Shown here in pieces: positions 1 to 8,582 of a stretch of DNA of 39,086 nt (the stretch's first letter is position 1; each line of letters opens with the position of its first letter). The stretch is taken from the NCBI GenBank assembly GCA_017470005.1, contig JAFUFH010000068.1:1-39086 (forward strand), written 5' to 3'. The notes beneath the pieces were generated by a model. The model was not told where the DNA came from and did no database searches. It saw only the letters and a program-made list of their open reading frames with translations. The stretch is from Bacilli bacterium. Its GTDB lineage: Bacteria > Bacillota_I > Bacilli_A > RFN20 > CAG-288. The translations under genes and the position numbers were made by a program.

Positions 1-99
1 GAAAATCGTTATGAAAAGGTAGATAAGTTCATGAACATGGCAGCAAAATGCAGTCAAAATGTGAAATATAGGCAGGTGTTCAAGCGAAAACTAAAGTAA
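1..99 (+). CDS. C-terminal end of an unidentified protein (partial)
   Basis: An open frame runs from the first base of the window to a TAA at 97-99, giving 32 residues that are rich in Lys, Arg, Asn and Met and end KRKLK. The rest of the gene lies outside the window. The frame is uninterrupted and is followed by a long non-coding stretch, which fits a gene end. No domain can be recognised from so short a basic tail, so no function is offered. Confidence 0.4.
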   Translation, partial: ENRYEKVDKFMNMAAKCSQNVKYRQVFKRKLK

Positions 100-358
100 A
101 TAAGGGAAGTTTTATATCCACTGTGCAAATCAGGATTTTTTTCAAAAAACAAACTATCTCTACATGGCTACAATGATAATAAGTGCTGATAAATGACCTT
201 TTTCTTGAGTAGTTATTATTGTATGCAGAGTATGCTTTTCATTTTGTTTTTTTTTGCCAACAAGACTAGTTTCCCAACATAGACTTGTATCAGAAAAGAT
301 TTCCTTTTTTTTGCTCAAAAGAATAAAAAATATGACAATACATTATGAGGAAATACTC
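100..358. other. Intergenic region upstream of the ABC exporter operon
   Basis: AT-rich stretch with several T runs. I see no convincing terminator hairpin for the preceding gene end and no promoter with both boxes close to consensus. A reading frame extends upstream from the ABC gene to a TTG near 254, but it lacks a ribosome binding site there and encodes no recognisable sequence, so I treat it as leader. Confidence 0.4.
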
Positions 359-2323
359 ATGATTCAAATCTCTTCTCTTTCCTTCTCCTATGGAGATCTT
401 GTCATCTTTGATCATGTCAACCTAACTTTCCCTGAGAAAGGCTTAGTTGTCATTTTAGGAAAATCAGGTAGTGGTAAAAGCACTCTTTTATCTCTTCTTT
501 CTCAGTCCTTAAAACCAAGTGAGGGAGAGATAAAAGGGGTGGATATAAATTCTTTATCCATGGTATATCAAAGTCCGCTTCTTCTTTCTTATCTCACTGT
601 AAAAGAGAACATCGCATTTCCTTTGATCTTAAAGGGAAAGAAAAAGGAAGAATACGAAAAAGAAGTAGGTAAAATGATTTCCGATTTAAATTTAAAACAT
701 GTCGAGAATCATTACCCTAATGAATTATCTGGGGGAGAAATGATGCGAGTATCTATCGCAAGAGCTCTGGTCAAAGGTGGGGACACTCTCATTTTAGATG
801 AACCGACTGGCCAATTAGATGAAATTCATTCTCAATCGATTTATTCTATGCTGAAACAATTGAGCAAAGAACGATTGATTATCCTAGTGACTCATGATGA
901 GAAAAACGCAGAAGAAATCGGAGATGTGGTTTATTTATTAAAAGACCACTGCTTTCATTGTCTAAAAGATGTTTCTACAAAAGAAAGAAGTAAACCCCTA
1001 GAAAAGAAACTTAAAAAAGACAAAGGAATGCGCATGGAAGATGTGATTGTGTTACAGACAAAATATTTGAAGAAAAAGAAATGGAGAGTGATTCTTTCCT
1101 CTTTGTTCTTATCCTTCTGTCTCACCATTCTCTACCTTGGATTCCACCTCTATTTTCGTATGGATCAAAGTATAGGAGATATCCTAGCAAAGTATTACGC
1201 GTCTCATGAATATCAAATCTCTATGAAAAGAGAAATCTCTTCCTCTGGTAAACTACACCTGAACAAAGATTCTCTTCCCGATGAAGAAGTCTTACAAATC
1301 CTTCAAATCGATCAAGTCTTTCCGAATTTGTCCTTCTTTTTACCAAGTGAAAATGATGTGGTTTTACTTCAAAAAACTTCCCAAGCTTCCTTTCAACCGG
1401 TTATCGTAGAAAACAAAAATAACCTCGCGATGGGAAGTGGACTACAAAACGCTTTTGATGTGGTGGTCAACGACTGTTTGTTAGAAGAATTAGAATTAGA
1501 TCATTCCTTAGCAATCAATAAAACTTTTGATATTCATCATCAAGTTGTCGTCTCTGATTCTAGATTAGAAAGCAAAGATCATCTTTCCTTATCTTTTCAC
1601 TTTACCATCAGAGGAATCAGCAAAGAACAGAAAGCCTTCAATCGACCTATCGTCTATTATTCTTATTCCAAGATGTATAAATACCTCTCTTCGAAAACTC
1701 TTCCTCATATTTCCCTTGAAAAAGGAAAGGTCACGACGATTGGAGATCTTCTTTCCGATTGGAGCACGCCTCAAGACTATTTGACCACTTCAGCACTTTT
1801 CCTTTCTTCGCAAGGGGAAAAGATGAGAAAGCAAGCAAAACATTATTATCAAGATACCGTCTCTATCTCTTCTATTACTCTCCAAACCAAAGATAGCATT
1901 CAAGATATTGTCAGCATGGTGTTGATGATTGTCTTAGTCTTTATGTCTTTGAATCTTTTAACTTCTTTCATGTTTCTATTCTTATCGATTTATTCTCTTT
2001 ATAGCGATAACATTCGATTCTTTGCTCTCATCAAAGTATTCACTCGTTCCAAAAGAGATGTCCATACCTGTGCGATGTCTATGCAAATGATCTATATGGT
2101 CTTTGTTTCTCTTTTTACTTTGATTCTCTCTTTTGTTTTTTCTTTTGCCATAAGAGAGATATTCAATTATCTTTCCTTCCCTACTTTTCTATCTCTTTTC
2201 CATGTAGGAATTTATCTTTTGGTGATCATGGGAGCTTTCTTGCTTTGCTTCTTTGCTAGTGTTTTACCTTTAAGAAGAATCAAAGACAAAGACATTCAAA
2301 AAGAATTGGAAGGAGAAGACTGA
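359..2323 (+). CDS. ABC exporter, ATPase fused to FtsX-type permease (654 aa)
   Basis: Membrane transporter half with an N-terminal ABC ATPase and C-terminal MacB/FtsX-like permease. Visible motifs: Walker A GKSGSGKST at 34-42, Q-loop near 71, signature LSGGE at 123-127, Walker B ending LDEPT at 146-150, H-loop His179. A first membrane helix follows at about 243-265, then a roughly 290-residue extracytoplasmic part, then three C-terminal helices. The ATG at 359 is chosen because GAGGA lies 7 nt upstream and the ABC fold begins right there; an upstream TTG would add 35 unrelated residues. Its stop overlaps the next start (TGATG), so both chains are probably made together and pair as a heterodimer. 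The family exports lipoproteins, peptides or antimicrobials, or acts mechanically; the substrate here cannot be read. Confidence 0.85.
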   Translation: MIQISSLSFSYGDLVIFDHVNLTFPEKGLVVILGKSGSGKSTLLSLLSQSLKPSEGEIKGVDINSLSMVYQSPLLLSYLTVKENIAFPLILKGKKKEEYEKEVGKMISDLNLKHVENHYPNELSGGEMMRVSIARALVKGGDTLILDEPTGQLDEIHSQSIYSMLKQLSKERLIILVTHDEKNAEEIGDVVYLLKDHCFHCLKDVSTKERSKPLEKKLKKDKGMRMEDVIVLQTKYLKKKKWRVILSSLFLSFCLTILYLGFHLYFRMDQSIGDILAKYYASHEYQISMKREISSSGKLHLNKDSLPDEEVLQILQIDQVFPNLSFFLPSENDVVLLQKTSQASFQPVIVENKNNLAMGSGLQNAFDVVVNDCLLEELELDHSLAINKTFDIHHQVVVSDSRLESKDHLSLSFHFTIRGISKEQKAFNRPIVYYSYSKMYKYLSSKTLPHISLEKGKVTTIGDLLSDWSTPQDYLTTSALFLSSQGEKMRKQAKHYYQDTVSISSITLQTKDSIQDIVSMVLMIVLVFMSLNLLTSFMFLFLSIYSLYSDNIRFFALIKVFTRSKRDVHTCAMSMQMIYMVFVSLFTLILSFVFSFAIREIFNYLSFPTFLSLFHVGIYLLVIMGAFLLCFFASVLPLRRIKDKDIQKELEGED

Positions 2324-5145
2324 TGATTGAAATTAAAAACTTGAGCAAGAGATATGTTGGAAATGACCATGATACTCTTCATGAGATCAATCTCACTTTT
2401 AACGATACGGGGCTTTATTATCTTGTAGGAAAATCGGGCGCTGGAAAATCCACTCTTTTAAATATCATCGGGTGTATGGATGAAGAATACACCGGAAGAG
2501 TTTTGATTCACGGAAATAATATAAGAGACCTCTCTGAGAAAGAAAAAGCGACACTACGTTTCGAACATATCGCTTTTGCCTTTCAATCTTATCGAGCCCA
2601 AGAAGAAGAGAGTGTCACCTCTAATCTTTTGAAAGCCTTAGATATCACTACCTTAAGTAAAGAGGAGAAAAAAGAAAGGATTCAACATCGTCTAAAACAA
2701 GTTGGGCTATTAGAAAAAGAAAAGGCTTTATTTAAGAATCTATCTGGTGGAGAAAAGAAAAGAATCTCATTAGTGAGAGCTCTTCTTTCTGATGCCGATA
2801 TCCTTCTTTGTGATGAGCCTCTTTCTTCTTTAAACAAGAATTTAAGACGTAAAATCACTTCTATCTTAGAAGAAGAGAGCAAAAGAAGATGTGTAGTGAT
2901 CATCACTCATGAAAAAGAAGATATCCATTCTCTTGCAAGTGTCTATGAGATGCACGAAGGAAAAGTATCTCTCCTACAAAAAGGAGAGATAGGAAGTAAT
3001 ACGTTAGAACTAGGATATGAAAGAAAGAAATATCAAGGAATTCCTTTGATCAAAAATCTTTTCTCTACTCTCATCGCTAAAAGAAGCTTTCTAATCATCA
3101 CTTTGATTGCTTTGATGATTTCATTGTTTTCTATCTCCTTCTCTTTCCAACTCTCTACCACCATCTCCGCTTCCTTAATCGATAATCTTACCAAATATAT
3201 GGAAGATGATTGTATGGTAGTGGAATGTGAAGATGATGATGGTCTAAAAAGAGCGGAACTAGAGCGATTAGATTATGGGGCTTTAAATTATGTGGCTCGT
3301 GAATTTGATGAAGTGATAGCTCCATCTACTTTTTATTTAGATTCTTTTTCTTCATTTCTTCCTCAGGAAGAGATAAAACTATCTTTCCAAAATAGTGAGA
3401 TGAAAATCAGAAAACTGAATCTAGACTCCTTCCTCCATTATTCCATGGTAGAAGAAGTTGACGCTCCTATTTATGGTGAGATAGTAGATTCTTTAGATTC
3501 TGTCATCTTAGGATTAGACGAAGATGCCTTAACAGGTCTTCACCTTCTCCTTTATGGCTATGCACCTTCTTTTATTGATGAATCTACTTTACTTAGAATT
3601 CAAGATGGACTCTCTAACCATCTTTCTTTACAAATCACATCTCAGAACGCTAACTGGGGATATCAACAAGAACACTCTTTATCCATTCAAGGTGTCGCTT
3701 ATACCCCTACATGTAAAATCATTCATCCCTCTTCTATCTTTTCGAATTATTTTGTCAGTGACATCATGCATTTTAAAGAATGCGAATATGATGAAGACCC
3801 CAAAATAGAAGAGCCTTGGACTTTACATAAAATAGATGGACTAAGATTATACCCTAATAGCAACGCAACCTTCTTGTTCCATTTTCTACAAGAAGAACAA
3901 ATGGAAGATTACACTTTGAAAGTATTAGATAGTGAACCCACCTTCTCTCATGATGACTCTTCTACTCATAACCACATTCTCATCATGAAGGATCCTAAGA
4001 ATAAAGTCTCTCTATCTGCGATTGCTTCCTTTTGTAGAGACCATCAAAAATCGGTGCAATCTCTCTCTTATTCTTCCTCGGTATACACCTACACCGCCAA
4101 TGGTTATATCTCTGGTTTTGCTAAACCTTTTTTCTTCTCTAAGTACAAAGAAAGATTGAATGAAATTATCGATGGCGCCTACAAAACAAAAGAAAATTTA
4201 GGTTTATTTCAAGGTTCACTCATTCCAAACGTACCTTCTGTCATCAAAGCGGACTTGGCTTCTTCTATAGATAATGGACATTATTTGAAATTTGTCACGT
4301 TGGATGAAAAGAGAGAAAAACCAAAATATGGCACTCTTCCCGACTCGTTTTCACAGATTTGTATCTCCAAAGGAATGGCGGTGGAATTGTATGGTTCTGT
4401 CTCTATGGCACTGAATAATGATTTGAATACTCTCACACTAGATGAGATACAAGAAGCAGAGGATGGTTACATCAATCACTTCTCCTCTGGGTCGGTGAAA
4501 ATTTGTGGCATCTTTGACGAGGAGGAATACTGCATCTATCAGAACTCTCTCTTCCCTCTTTGCTATTGTTTTTTACACACGAAATTAGATTTTTCTGACA
4601 TCGGGATCAAACAAGCAATCATCAAAGTCAATCTCTCACAACACGACACAGATTTTTATTTGAACAATATTAGAAAATATGGGGATTTTAAAGGAAGTTT
4701 CCCTATGTTAAACATGGTGACAGAAATCAAAAATACTCTCTCCAATTTATCGCTTTTATTCCTACTATTTGCGCTGATTTCTCTACTCATCAGCGTCGGT
4801 TTATGGATTCTATCTTTGACTCTCATCATTGAAAGAGAGAGGAAAAATATCGCTATTCTTTTGACTCTTGGATATGAGAAAAAAGAGATTTCTTATTTCT
4901 ATCTTTGCTTCAGTTTGTTCTTAGGAATGATCGCTTTTGCTTTCTCTTTACTACTATCTTTGTTTGCGGAAAAGACCTTGCAAGACACCTTGATGGATAT
5001 GATGGGTCAATATCATTTTTCCCTTCTCCCATTTTTGATCTCGCTATCCTGTGTTCTCATTCTTTCATTTTCTATCGGTTTTTCTTTGAGATTGAAGTTG
5101 CGAGACATACGTCCAAAAGAGGCTTTTGAAAAGGATTTTTTATAA
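2323..5145 (+). CDS. ABC exporter, ATPase fused to FtsX-type permease (940 aa)
   Basis: Partner of the preceding gene, with the same order of domains but a much larger extracytoplasmic part. Walker A GKSGAGKST is at 36-44, signature LSGGE at 140-144, Walker B LLCDEP at 161-166, H-loop His196. The first membrane helix is near 254-276, about 500 residues follow outside the membrane, and three helices lie at the C-terminus, the FtsX/MacB pattern. Both ATPases keep Walker A, Walker B Glu and signature, so both sites look active. The start overlaps the upstream stop by one base. No accessory peptide, two-component system or MacA-like adaptor lies beside it, so the substrate is unknown. No strong terminator follows before the cold-shock gene. 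Confidence 0.85.
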   Translation: MIEIKNLSKRYVGNDHDTLHEINLTFNDTGLYYLVGKSGAGKSTLLNIIGCMDEEYTGRVLIHGNNIRDLSEKEKATLRFEHIAFAFQSYRAQEEESVTSNLLKALDITTLSKEEKKERIQHRLKQVGLLEKEKALFKNLSGGEKKRISLVRALLSDADILLCDEPLSSLNKNLRRKITSILEEESKRRCVVIITHEKEDIHSLASVYEMHEGKVSLLQKGEIGSNTLELGYERKKYQGIPLIKNLFSTLIAKRSFLIITLIALMISLFSISFSFQLSTTISASLIDNLTKYMEDDCMVVECEDDDGLKRAELERLDYGALNYVAREFDEVIAPSTFYLDSFSSFLPQEEIKLSFQNSEMKIRKLNLDSFLHYSMVEEVDAPIYGEIVDSLDSVILGLDEDALTGLHLLLYGYAPSFIDESTLLRIQDGLSNHLSLQITSQNANWGYQQEHSLSIQGVAYTPTCKIIHPSSIFSNYFVSDIMHFKECEYDEDPKIEEPWTLHKIDGLRLYPNSNATFLFHFLQEEQMEDYTLKVLDSEPTFSHDDSSTHNHILIMKDPKNKVSLSAIASFCRDHQKSVQSLSYSSSVYTYTANGYISGFAKPFFFSKYKERLNEIIDGAYKTKENLGLFQGSLIPNVPSVIKADLASSIDNGHYLKFVTLDEKREKPKYGTLPDSFSQICISKGMAVELYGSVSMALNNDLNTLTLDEIQEAEDGYINHFSSGSVKICGIFDEEEYCIYQNSLFPLCYCFLHTKLDFSDIGIKQAIIKVNLSQHDTDFYLNNIRKYGDFKGSFPMLNMVTEIKNTLSNLSLLFLLFALISLLISVGLWILSLTLIIERERKNIAILLTLGYEKKEISYFYLCFSLFLGMIAFAFSLLLSLFAEKTLQDTLMDMMGQYHFSLLPFLISLSCVLILSFSIGFSLRLKLRDIRPKEAFEKDFL

Positions 5146-5173
5146 CCGCTTACATAAAAAGCTTAAAAAAATC

Positions 5174-5204
5174 TTTACCAGTATATATTCTTTTATGTTA
5201 TATT
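5174..5204 (+). promoter_or_regulatory. Promoter of the cold-shock gene
   Basis: Extended -10 TGT-TATATT at 5196-5204 with a -35-like TTTACC at 5174-5179, spacer 19. Predicted transcription start is near 5211, giving a leader of about 45 nt. The spacer is long, but an extended -10 can compensate. Confidence 0.45.
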
Positions 5205-5212
5205 TTTATTCG

Positions 5213-5228
5213 TATTGCATTTGCAATA
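5213..5228 (+). promoter_or_regulatory. Perfect palindrome at the 5' end of the csp leader
   Basis: TATTGCA-TT-TGCAATA, two 7-base arms separated by 2 bases, sits just downstream of the predicted -10 box. It could be a protein operator at the transcription start or a 5'-terminal stem that stabilises the cold-shock mRNA. Confidence 0.4.
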
Positions 5229-5255
5229 TTTTCTTAAGAAAGGGTTTATTTGATC

Positions 5256-5456
5256 ATGAAGGGTACTGTTAAGAAATTCGACAAAGAAAAAGGTTATGGC
5301 TTCATCACTGGTGAAGATGGAAAGGATTATTTCTTCCATTATTCTCAGTTGAACATGGAAGGCTTCAAGACCGCTGAAGTTGGTCAAAAAGTCGACTATG
5401 AAGAGACTTCCTCCGAAAAGGGTCTCAGAGCCAACAACATCAAATTTGTTGACTAA
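5256..5456 (+). CDS. Cold-shock protein, CspA family (66 aa)
   Basis: Single OB-fold cold-shock domain that binds single-stranded RNA and DNA and acts as an RNA chaperone. The sequence opens MKGTVKKFD and holds RNP1 (GYGFI, about 14-18) and RNP2 (YFFHYS, about 27-32). Length matches the family's usual 65-70 residues. The ATG at 5256 is preferred to a TTG at 5250 because family members begin at this point; an AGAAAGGG ribosome binding site ends 11 nt upstream. It is monocistronic, with its own promoter and a strong terminator. Position 7 is Lys where many homologues have Trp (KWF), a modest variation. Confidence 0.95.
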   Translation: MKGTVKKFDKEKGYGFITGEDGKDYFFHYSQLNMEGFKTAEVGQKVDYEETSSEKGLRANNIKFVD

Positions 5457-5473
5457 TCCAAACAAAACCAAAG

Positions 5474-5503
5474 AAGGCTATGGCAAACTGCCATAGCCTT
5501 TTT
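5474..5503 (+). terminator. Rho-independent terminator after csp, probably bidirectional
   Basis: Perfect 10-bp stem GGCTATGGCA / TGCCATAGCC with a 3-base loop (5476-5498) followed by TTTTT. On the minus strand the same stem follows the nucleoside kinase stop and is followed by a T-rich run, so it may serve both convergent genes. Confidence 0.9.
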
Positions 5504-5507
5504 CTAT

Positions 5508-7139
5508 TTATCTTGCGTCTTTGAAGCTAGATCCACCCACAAATTCTCTGATGAGAGAGTTGCAAGGGATATCTGCGGTTCCGATAGGAAGGAAGTATTT
5601 CACCATCGTCTTTAAACGAGTGGCGGTGATGTATTCATCCGCATCAGGTTTGATGTTTTCTAATTGAGGGATGACGATGTTTCTTAAAGCGCAGAGTTCA
5701 TAAGGGAGGAAGGAATCAAAGACAAAGTCTGCATTCTCTTGGGTAGGATAGATGTACTTGAACTCTCCCGCTCTGACATTAGGCCACATCGCGATGGTAT
5801 CGCTAGCATCGCTACCTCTGGTTCTCGCATCTCTTGCGATACGGCGGAGAAGTCTCATATCGGTCATGGAGATGGGAGTGTGATTATCGATGTTAACTTG
5901 AGGTTGTGGTGCGATATAAATCTTATATTTCTGATAATCCGGGATAGATTTGGTCATCTTATCATTCAAGGCGTGGATACCTTCGATGATGATGGGTTCA
6001 TTATCTTCTAAAGAGATCGGTTTAGAGAAGGTTCTCATACCAGATTTGAAATCATAGATCGGTAAGGCAACACTTTCTCCCGCAATCAACTTGGTCATGC
6101 AATCATTGAAATAATCGACATCTAACGCTTCAATACTTTCAATATCGGTTCCTTCCGGAAGGACTCCCTTAGGGATATAGAAGTTATCTAAAGAGATACG
6201 GATAGGTCTCTTATTTCTAGACATGAGTTCAAACATGAGTCTATTGGCAAAGGATGTTTTGCCACTAGAAGAAGGACCAGCGACACAGATGAGACGATAA
6301 GCGTATTCGCTCTCGGTGATCGCTTTACCTAAATCAGAAAGCATGTTATTGATTCTGGCTTCACAAAGATTGATTAAGGCCATTTGGCCATAGTTCTTGA
6401 TGAATTGGTTGATGTGAACCACGGTATCTAATTTGTTGTTCTCTGCCCAGTGAGAAGTGGATTGTAAGGCGTTAGCAAATTTGATCTCATCATAGAATTC
6501 AGGGATGCTACCTTTGAATTCTGCTCTAGGTCCTTGGCAAACAAAACCAGGGGCGTAATAACGGAGAACAAACTTATCCAAATATCCGGTAGAAGGAACA
6601 AGATGGCCGTATAAATAATCGTAATAAGCCTTGCCATCGATGACCGTCTTATAGAGGTGGACAAAGCTTTCAGAACGATATTTTAAGACACGAATCTTAT
6701 CGGCATAATTGTTCTCACGATAAATCTTCATCGCCTCTTCTTTAGGAATCTTGATTCTTTCAAAAGGAAGATTCATGGCGACGAGTTCTTTCATCTTAGC
6801 TTCAATCTTCTTGACCATCTTCACATCGGTCTTGTTATCTTTGTTGTTGATGACACGGACAAAGAAAGAACGAGAGACATTGTAGAAGATTCTACAATCC
6901 AATTTGGGGTTGATCAATTTGACTGCCATAGAGATGAGATAACGCAAGGATGTGTTATAAATTCTTGTAGCATCGGAATCGTTCAATGCTAAGAAATTCA
7001 CATCCGCTTCCATATCATTATCTGGGGCAAAATTGAGTTCTTTGATCTTTCCGTTGACTTTCGCACAGAAAAATTTCATTTTGTCCTGTTCCGGTAACAA
7101 TTCAATGAGACGGACTCCTTTTTGTAATTTCATTTTCAT
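5508..7139 (-). CDS. Nucleoside/uridine kinase family protein with N-terminal TGS/ThrRS-like region (543 aa)
   Basis: P-loop kinase of the uridine kinase/phosphoribulokinase family, expected to phosphorylate a nucleoside such as uridine for pyrimidine salvage. Walker A GPSSSGKT is at 288-295, followed by a SLDNFY motif typical of uridine kinases. The first 280 residues resemble the TGS plus threonyl-tRNA-synthetase-like editing region seen in the long Firmicutes versions; plain uridine kinases are only about 210 residues. The frame is open upstream to an ATG at 7250, but the ATG at 7139 has AAAGGAG 10 nt upstream and a good promoter lies at 7185-7212, inside the longer frame, so 7139 is preferred. 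Monocistronic, divergent from tetR. The true nucleoside substrate is not readable. Confidence 0.85.
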   Translation of the reverse strand: MKMKLQKGVRLIELLPEQDKMKFFCAKVNGKIKELNFAPDNDMEADVNFLALNDSDATRIYNTSLRYLISMAVKLINPKLDCRIFYNVSRSFFVRVINNKDNKTDVKMVKKIEAKMKELVAMNLPFERIKIPKEEAMKIYRENNYADKIRVLKYRSESFVHLYKTVIDGKAYYDYLYGHLVPSTGYLDKFVLRYYAPGFVCQGPRAEFKGSIPEFYDEIKFANALQSTSHWAENNKLDTVVHINQFIKNYGQMALINLCEARINNMLSDLGKAITESEYAYRLICVAGPSSSGKTSFANRLMFELMSRNKRPIRISLDNFYIPKGVLPEGTDIESIEALDVDYFNDCMTKLIAGESVALPIYDFKSGMRTFSKPISLEDNEPIIIEGIHALNDKMTKSIPDYQKYKIYIAPQPQVNIDNHTPISMTDMRLLRRIARDARTRGSDASDTIAMWPNVRAGEFKYIYPTQENADFVFDSFLPYELCALRNIVIPQLENIKPDADEYITATRLKTMVKYFLPIGTADIPCNSLIREFVGGSSFKDAR

Positions 7140-7184
7140 ATTCTTTTTGCTCCTTTTGCTATTTAGGTTCCTTATGGGTGATTT

Positions 7185-7212
7185 ATTATATCTAACGAGT
7201 TGAGAATTGCAA
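7185..7212 (-). promoter_or_regulatory. Promoter of the nucleoside kinase gene
   Basis: Minus-strand TTGCAA (7207-7212), 16-base spacer, TATAAT (7185-7190). The start of transcription would fall near 7178, leaving a leader of about 40 nt and excluding the longer reading frame from 7250. Confidence 0.6.
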
Positions 7213-7334
7213 AGATTTTTTGTTCCTTTTTCAAAGGTTTTTTTCTTCATTTCCCCTCGGTTGTCAAATTATCTATATCGAATATAAAAATATATTGCTT
7301 ATTTTTAATAGAGCAAATGTTTTTATAGAAATAA

Positions 7335-7363
7335 TTGACTTAAAAAAAAGAATAATTTAGAAT
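7335..7363 (+). promoter_or_regulatory. Promoter of the tetR gene
   Basis: TTGACT at 7335-7340, 17-base spacer, TAGAAT at 7358-7363. Transcription should begin near 7370, directly in the inverted repeat described next. Confidence 0.7.
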
Positions 7364-7368
7364 TTTGC

Positions 7369-7400
7369 TAGGAAACTTTTAGATAGTTTCCAGTTTCCTA
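7369..7400 (+). promoter_or_regulatory. Nested inverted repeats, candidate TetR operator
   Basis: TAGGAAACT (7369-7377) is repeated inverted as AGTTTCCTA (7392-7400) with 14 bases between, and an extra AGTTTCC at 7385-7391 forms a second, tighter palindrome with the same left arm (7-base gap). The set lies between the -10 box and the start codon at 7403. It is well placed for autorepression, or as an RNA hairpin next to the start codon. Confidence 0.6.
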
Positions 7401-7402
7401 AT

Positions 7403-7963
7403 ATGAACATCAGAGACAATATCATTGAAGCCACCGTCGTTCTTTTCAACCGCAAAGGTTTCGACTTTAAGATGGATGACTTAGCAAAAGAACTTCACAT
7501 CTCTAAGAAAACCATCTATAAATACTTCTCTACCAAAGAAGATATCTTCCGTGTCTTCATCTTAGAATCTTTCCAATCCGTTCATGATAAACAGTTAGAG
7601 ATCTTCTCTAATCCTTCTCTTTCCGTTCAACAGAAATTGATTCAGATTCTCAATACGAGATCCAAATACGAAGATCAGTTATCCATTGAAAAGACACTGG
7701 CTTTAAAAGAGTATTATCCTAGCCTTTATGAATTGATTATGTCTACCTATCAAACCCAATGGGAGAATGTAGACTCTCTTCTCACACAAGGAAAGAAAGA
7801 GAATATCTTTTATTCCAATATTTCTAACCAAGTCATCATCGCTATGCTCATTGAAAGCATGCAAATGATGCACAGAGATAATCTCTTACAAAAGACAGGT
7901 CTATCCTACCGTGATGCGATTTCTCAAGCGATTGAAATCGTTTTAAACGGAATTACAAAATAG
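7403..7963 (+). CDS. TetR/AcrR-family transcriptional regulator (186 aa)
   Basis: N-terminal TetR helix-turn-helix: MNIRDNIIEATVVLFNRKGF leads into DDLAKELHISKKTIYKYF at about 25-43, the classic recognition-helix pattern. The remainder is an all-helical ligand-binding and dimer domain with no recognisable ligand pocket. Length fits the family. No Shine-Dalgarno sequence precedes the ATG; the upstream bases are the inverted repeats instead. TetR proteins normally repress a nearby transporter or enzyme; here the neighbours are a divergent nucleoside kinase and greA, so the target may be itself, the kinase, or a distant gene such as the ABC exporters 2 kb upstream. That link is inference. Confidence 0.9.
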   Translation: MNIRDNIIEATVVLFNRKGFDFKMDDLAKELHISKKTIYKYFSTKEDIFRVFILESFQSVHDKQLEIFSNPSLSVQQKLIQILNTRSKYEDQLSIEKTLALKEYYPSLYELIMSTYQTQWENVDSLLTQGKKENIFYSNISNQVIIAMLIESMQMMHRDNLLQKTGLSYRDAISQAIEIVLNGITK

Positions 7964-8006
7964 GAGCTAGTCTTATGAATATTAATATATCAATAACATA
8001 AAATTA

Positions 8007-8015
8007 TGATATAAT
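8007..8015 (+). promoter_or_regulatory. Extended -10 promoter of greA
   Basis: TGA-TATAAT at 8007-8015, a consensus -10 with the extended TGn. No good -35 box is seen, which is usual for this promoter type. Leader about 22 nt. Confidence 0.6.
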
Positions 8016-8043
8016 CTTGTCGCTTGAATAAGGAGAAATGAAT

Positions 8044-8520
8044 ATGGCTGAAAATATTATTCTTACTCAAAAAGGTAAAATCGAAAAAGAAGAACGTTTA
8101 AGACACTTGATTGATGTCGAACTTCCCAAAGCGGATGAAGAATTAAATTTTGCAAGAAGCCAAGGTGACTTGTCTGAAAACGCAGATTATGATGCTGCTA
8201 ACGCAAAAAGAAAAGCTATCGCTGCGGAAATTGAAAATATCAAAGATATTCTTGACCACTGCACTGTCATCGATGATGCAGAAGATGAAGGTGGAGTCAA
8301 GACCGTTCGCTTAGGTGGCGGAGAAATCAAGGTTGTCAATCTTGACACCAAGGTTGAATATCACTTCTCTTTGGTAGGTTCTGTCGAAAGTGATCCTCTC
8401 AACAAGAAGATCTCTAACGTCTCCCCTGTCGGACAGGCTGTCATCGGACACAAAGTTGGTGACATCGTCGAAGTCAAGGTGAAGAAACCTTACAAATTAA
8501 AGATTCTTTCTATCGCTTAA
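8044..8520 (+). CDS. greA: Transcription elongation factor GreA (158 aa)
   Basis: GreA enters the secondary channel of backtracked RNA polymerase and stimulates cleavage of the nascent RNA. The N-terminal coiled coil carries the diagnostic tip GDLSENADYDAANAKR at about 40-55, including the two acidic tip residues; the C-terminal FKBP-like domain ends in VGDIVEVKVKKPYKLKILSI. Length is typical. ATG 8044 is preferred over ATG 8038 since AGGAG at 8031-8035 gives 8 nt spacing to the former and only 2 nt to the latter. It has its own promoter; comEA follows after 70 nt with no clear promoter of its own and may be read through. Confidence 0.95.
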   Translation: MAENIILTQKGKIEKEERLRHLIDVELPKADEELNFARSQGDLSENADYDAANAKRKAIAAEIENIKDILDHCTVIDDAEDEGGVKTVRLGGGEIKVVNLDTKVEYHFSLVGSVESDPLNKKISNVSPVGQAVIGHKVGDIVEVKVKKPYKLKILSIA

Positions 8521-8551
8521 AAATTAAAGACCGAAAGTTGTGAATTTCTTT

Positions 8552-8582
8552 CTTTCAAAGACAATATGTCTATGAAAGGAGG
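8552..8582 (+). promoter_or_regulatory. Hairpin touching the comEA ribosome binding site
   Basis: CTTTCAAAGACA (8552-8563) pairs with TGTCTATGAAAG (8567-8578), 12 bp with one mismatch and a 3-base loop. The right arm takes in the first four bases of AAAGGAGG (8575-8582), the comEA ribosome binding site. An upstream GAAAG at 8533-8537 could pair with the left arm instead. Confidence 0.45.

Noticed and set aside
254..358. N-terminal extension of the first ABC gene from a TTG codon
   Set aside because: No ribosome binding site and no family similarity; ATG 359 has GAGGA and starts the ABC fold.
7140..7250. Longer nucleoside kinase start at ATG 7250 with GAGGGG upstream
   Set aside because: A TTGCAA-16-TATAAT promoter lies inside this stretch and the 37 extra residues are low-complexity and basic; 7139 has a better-spaced AAAGGAG.
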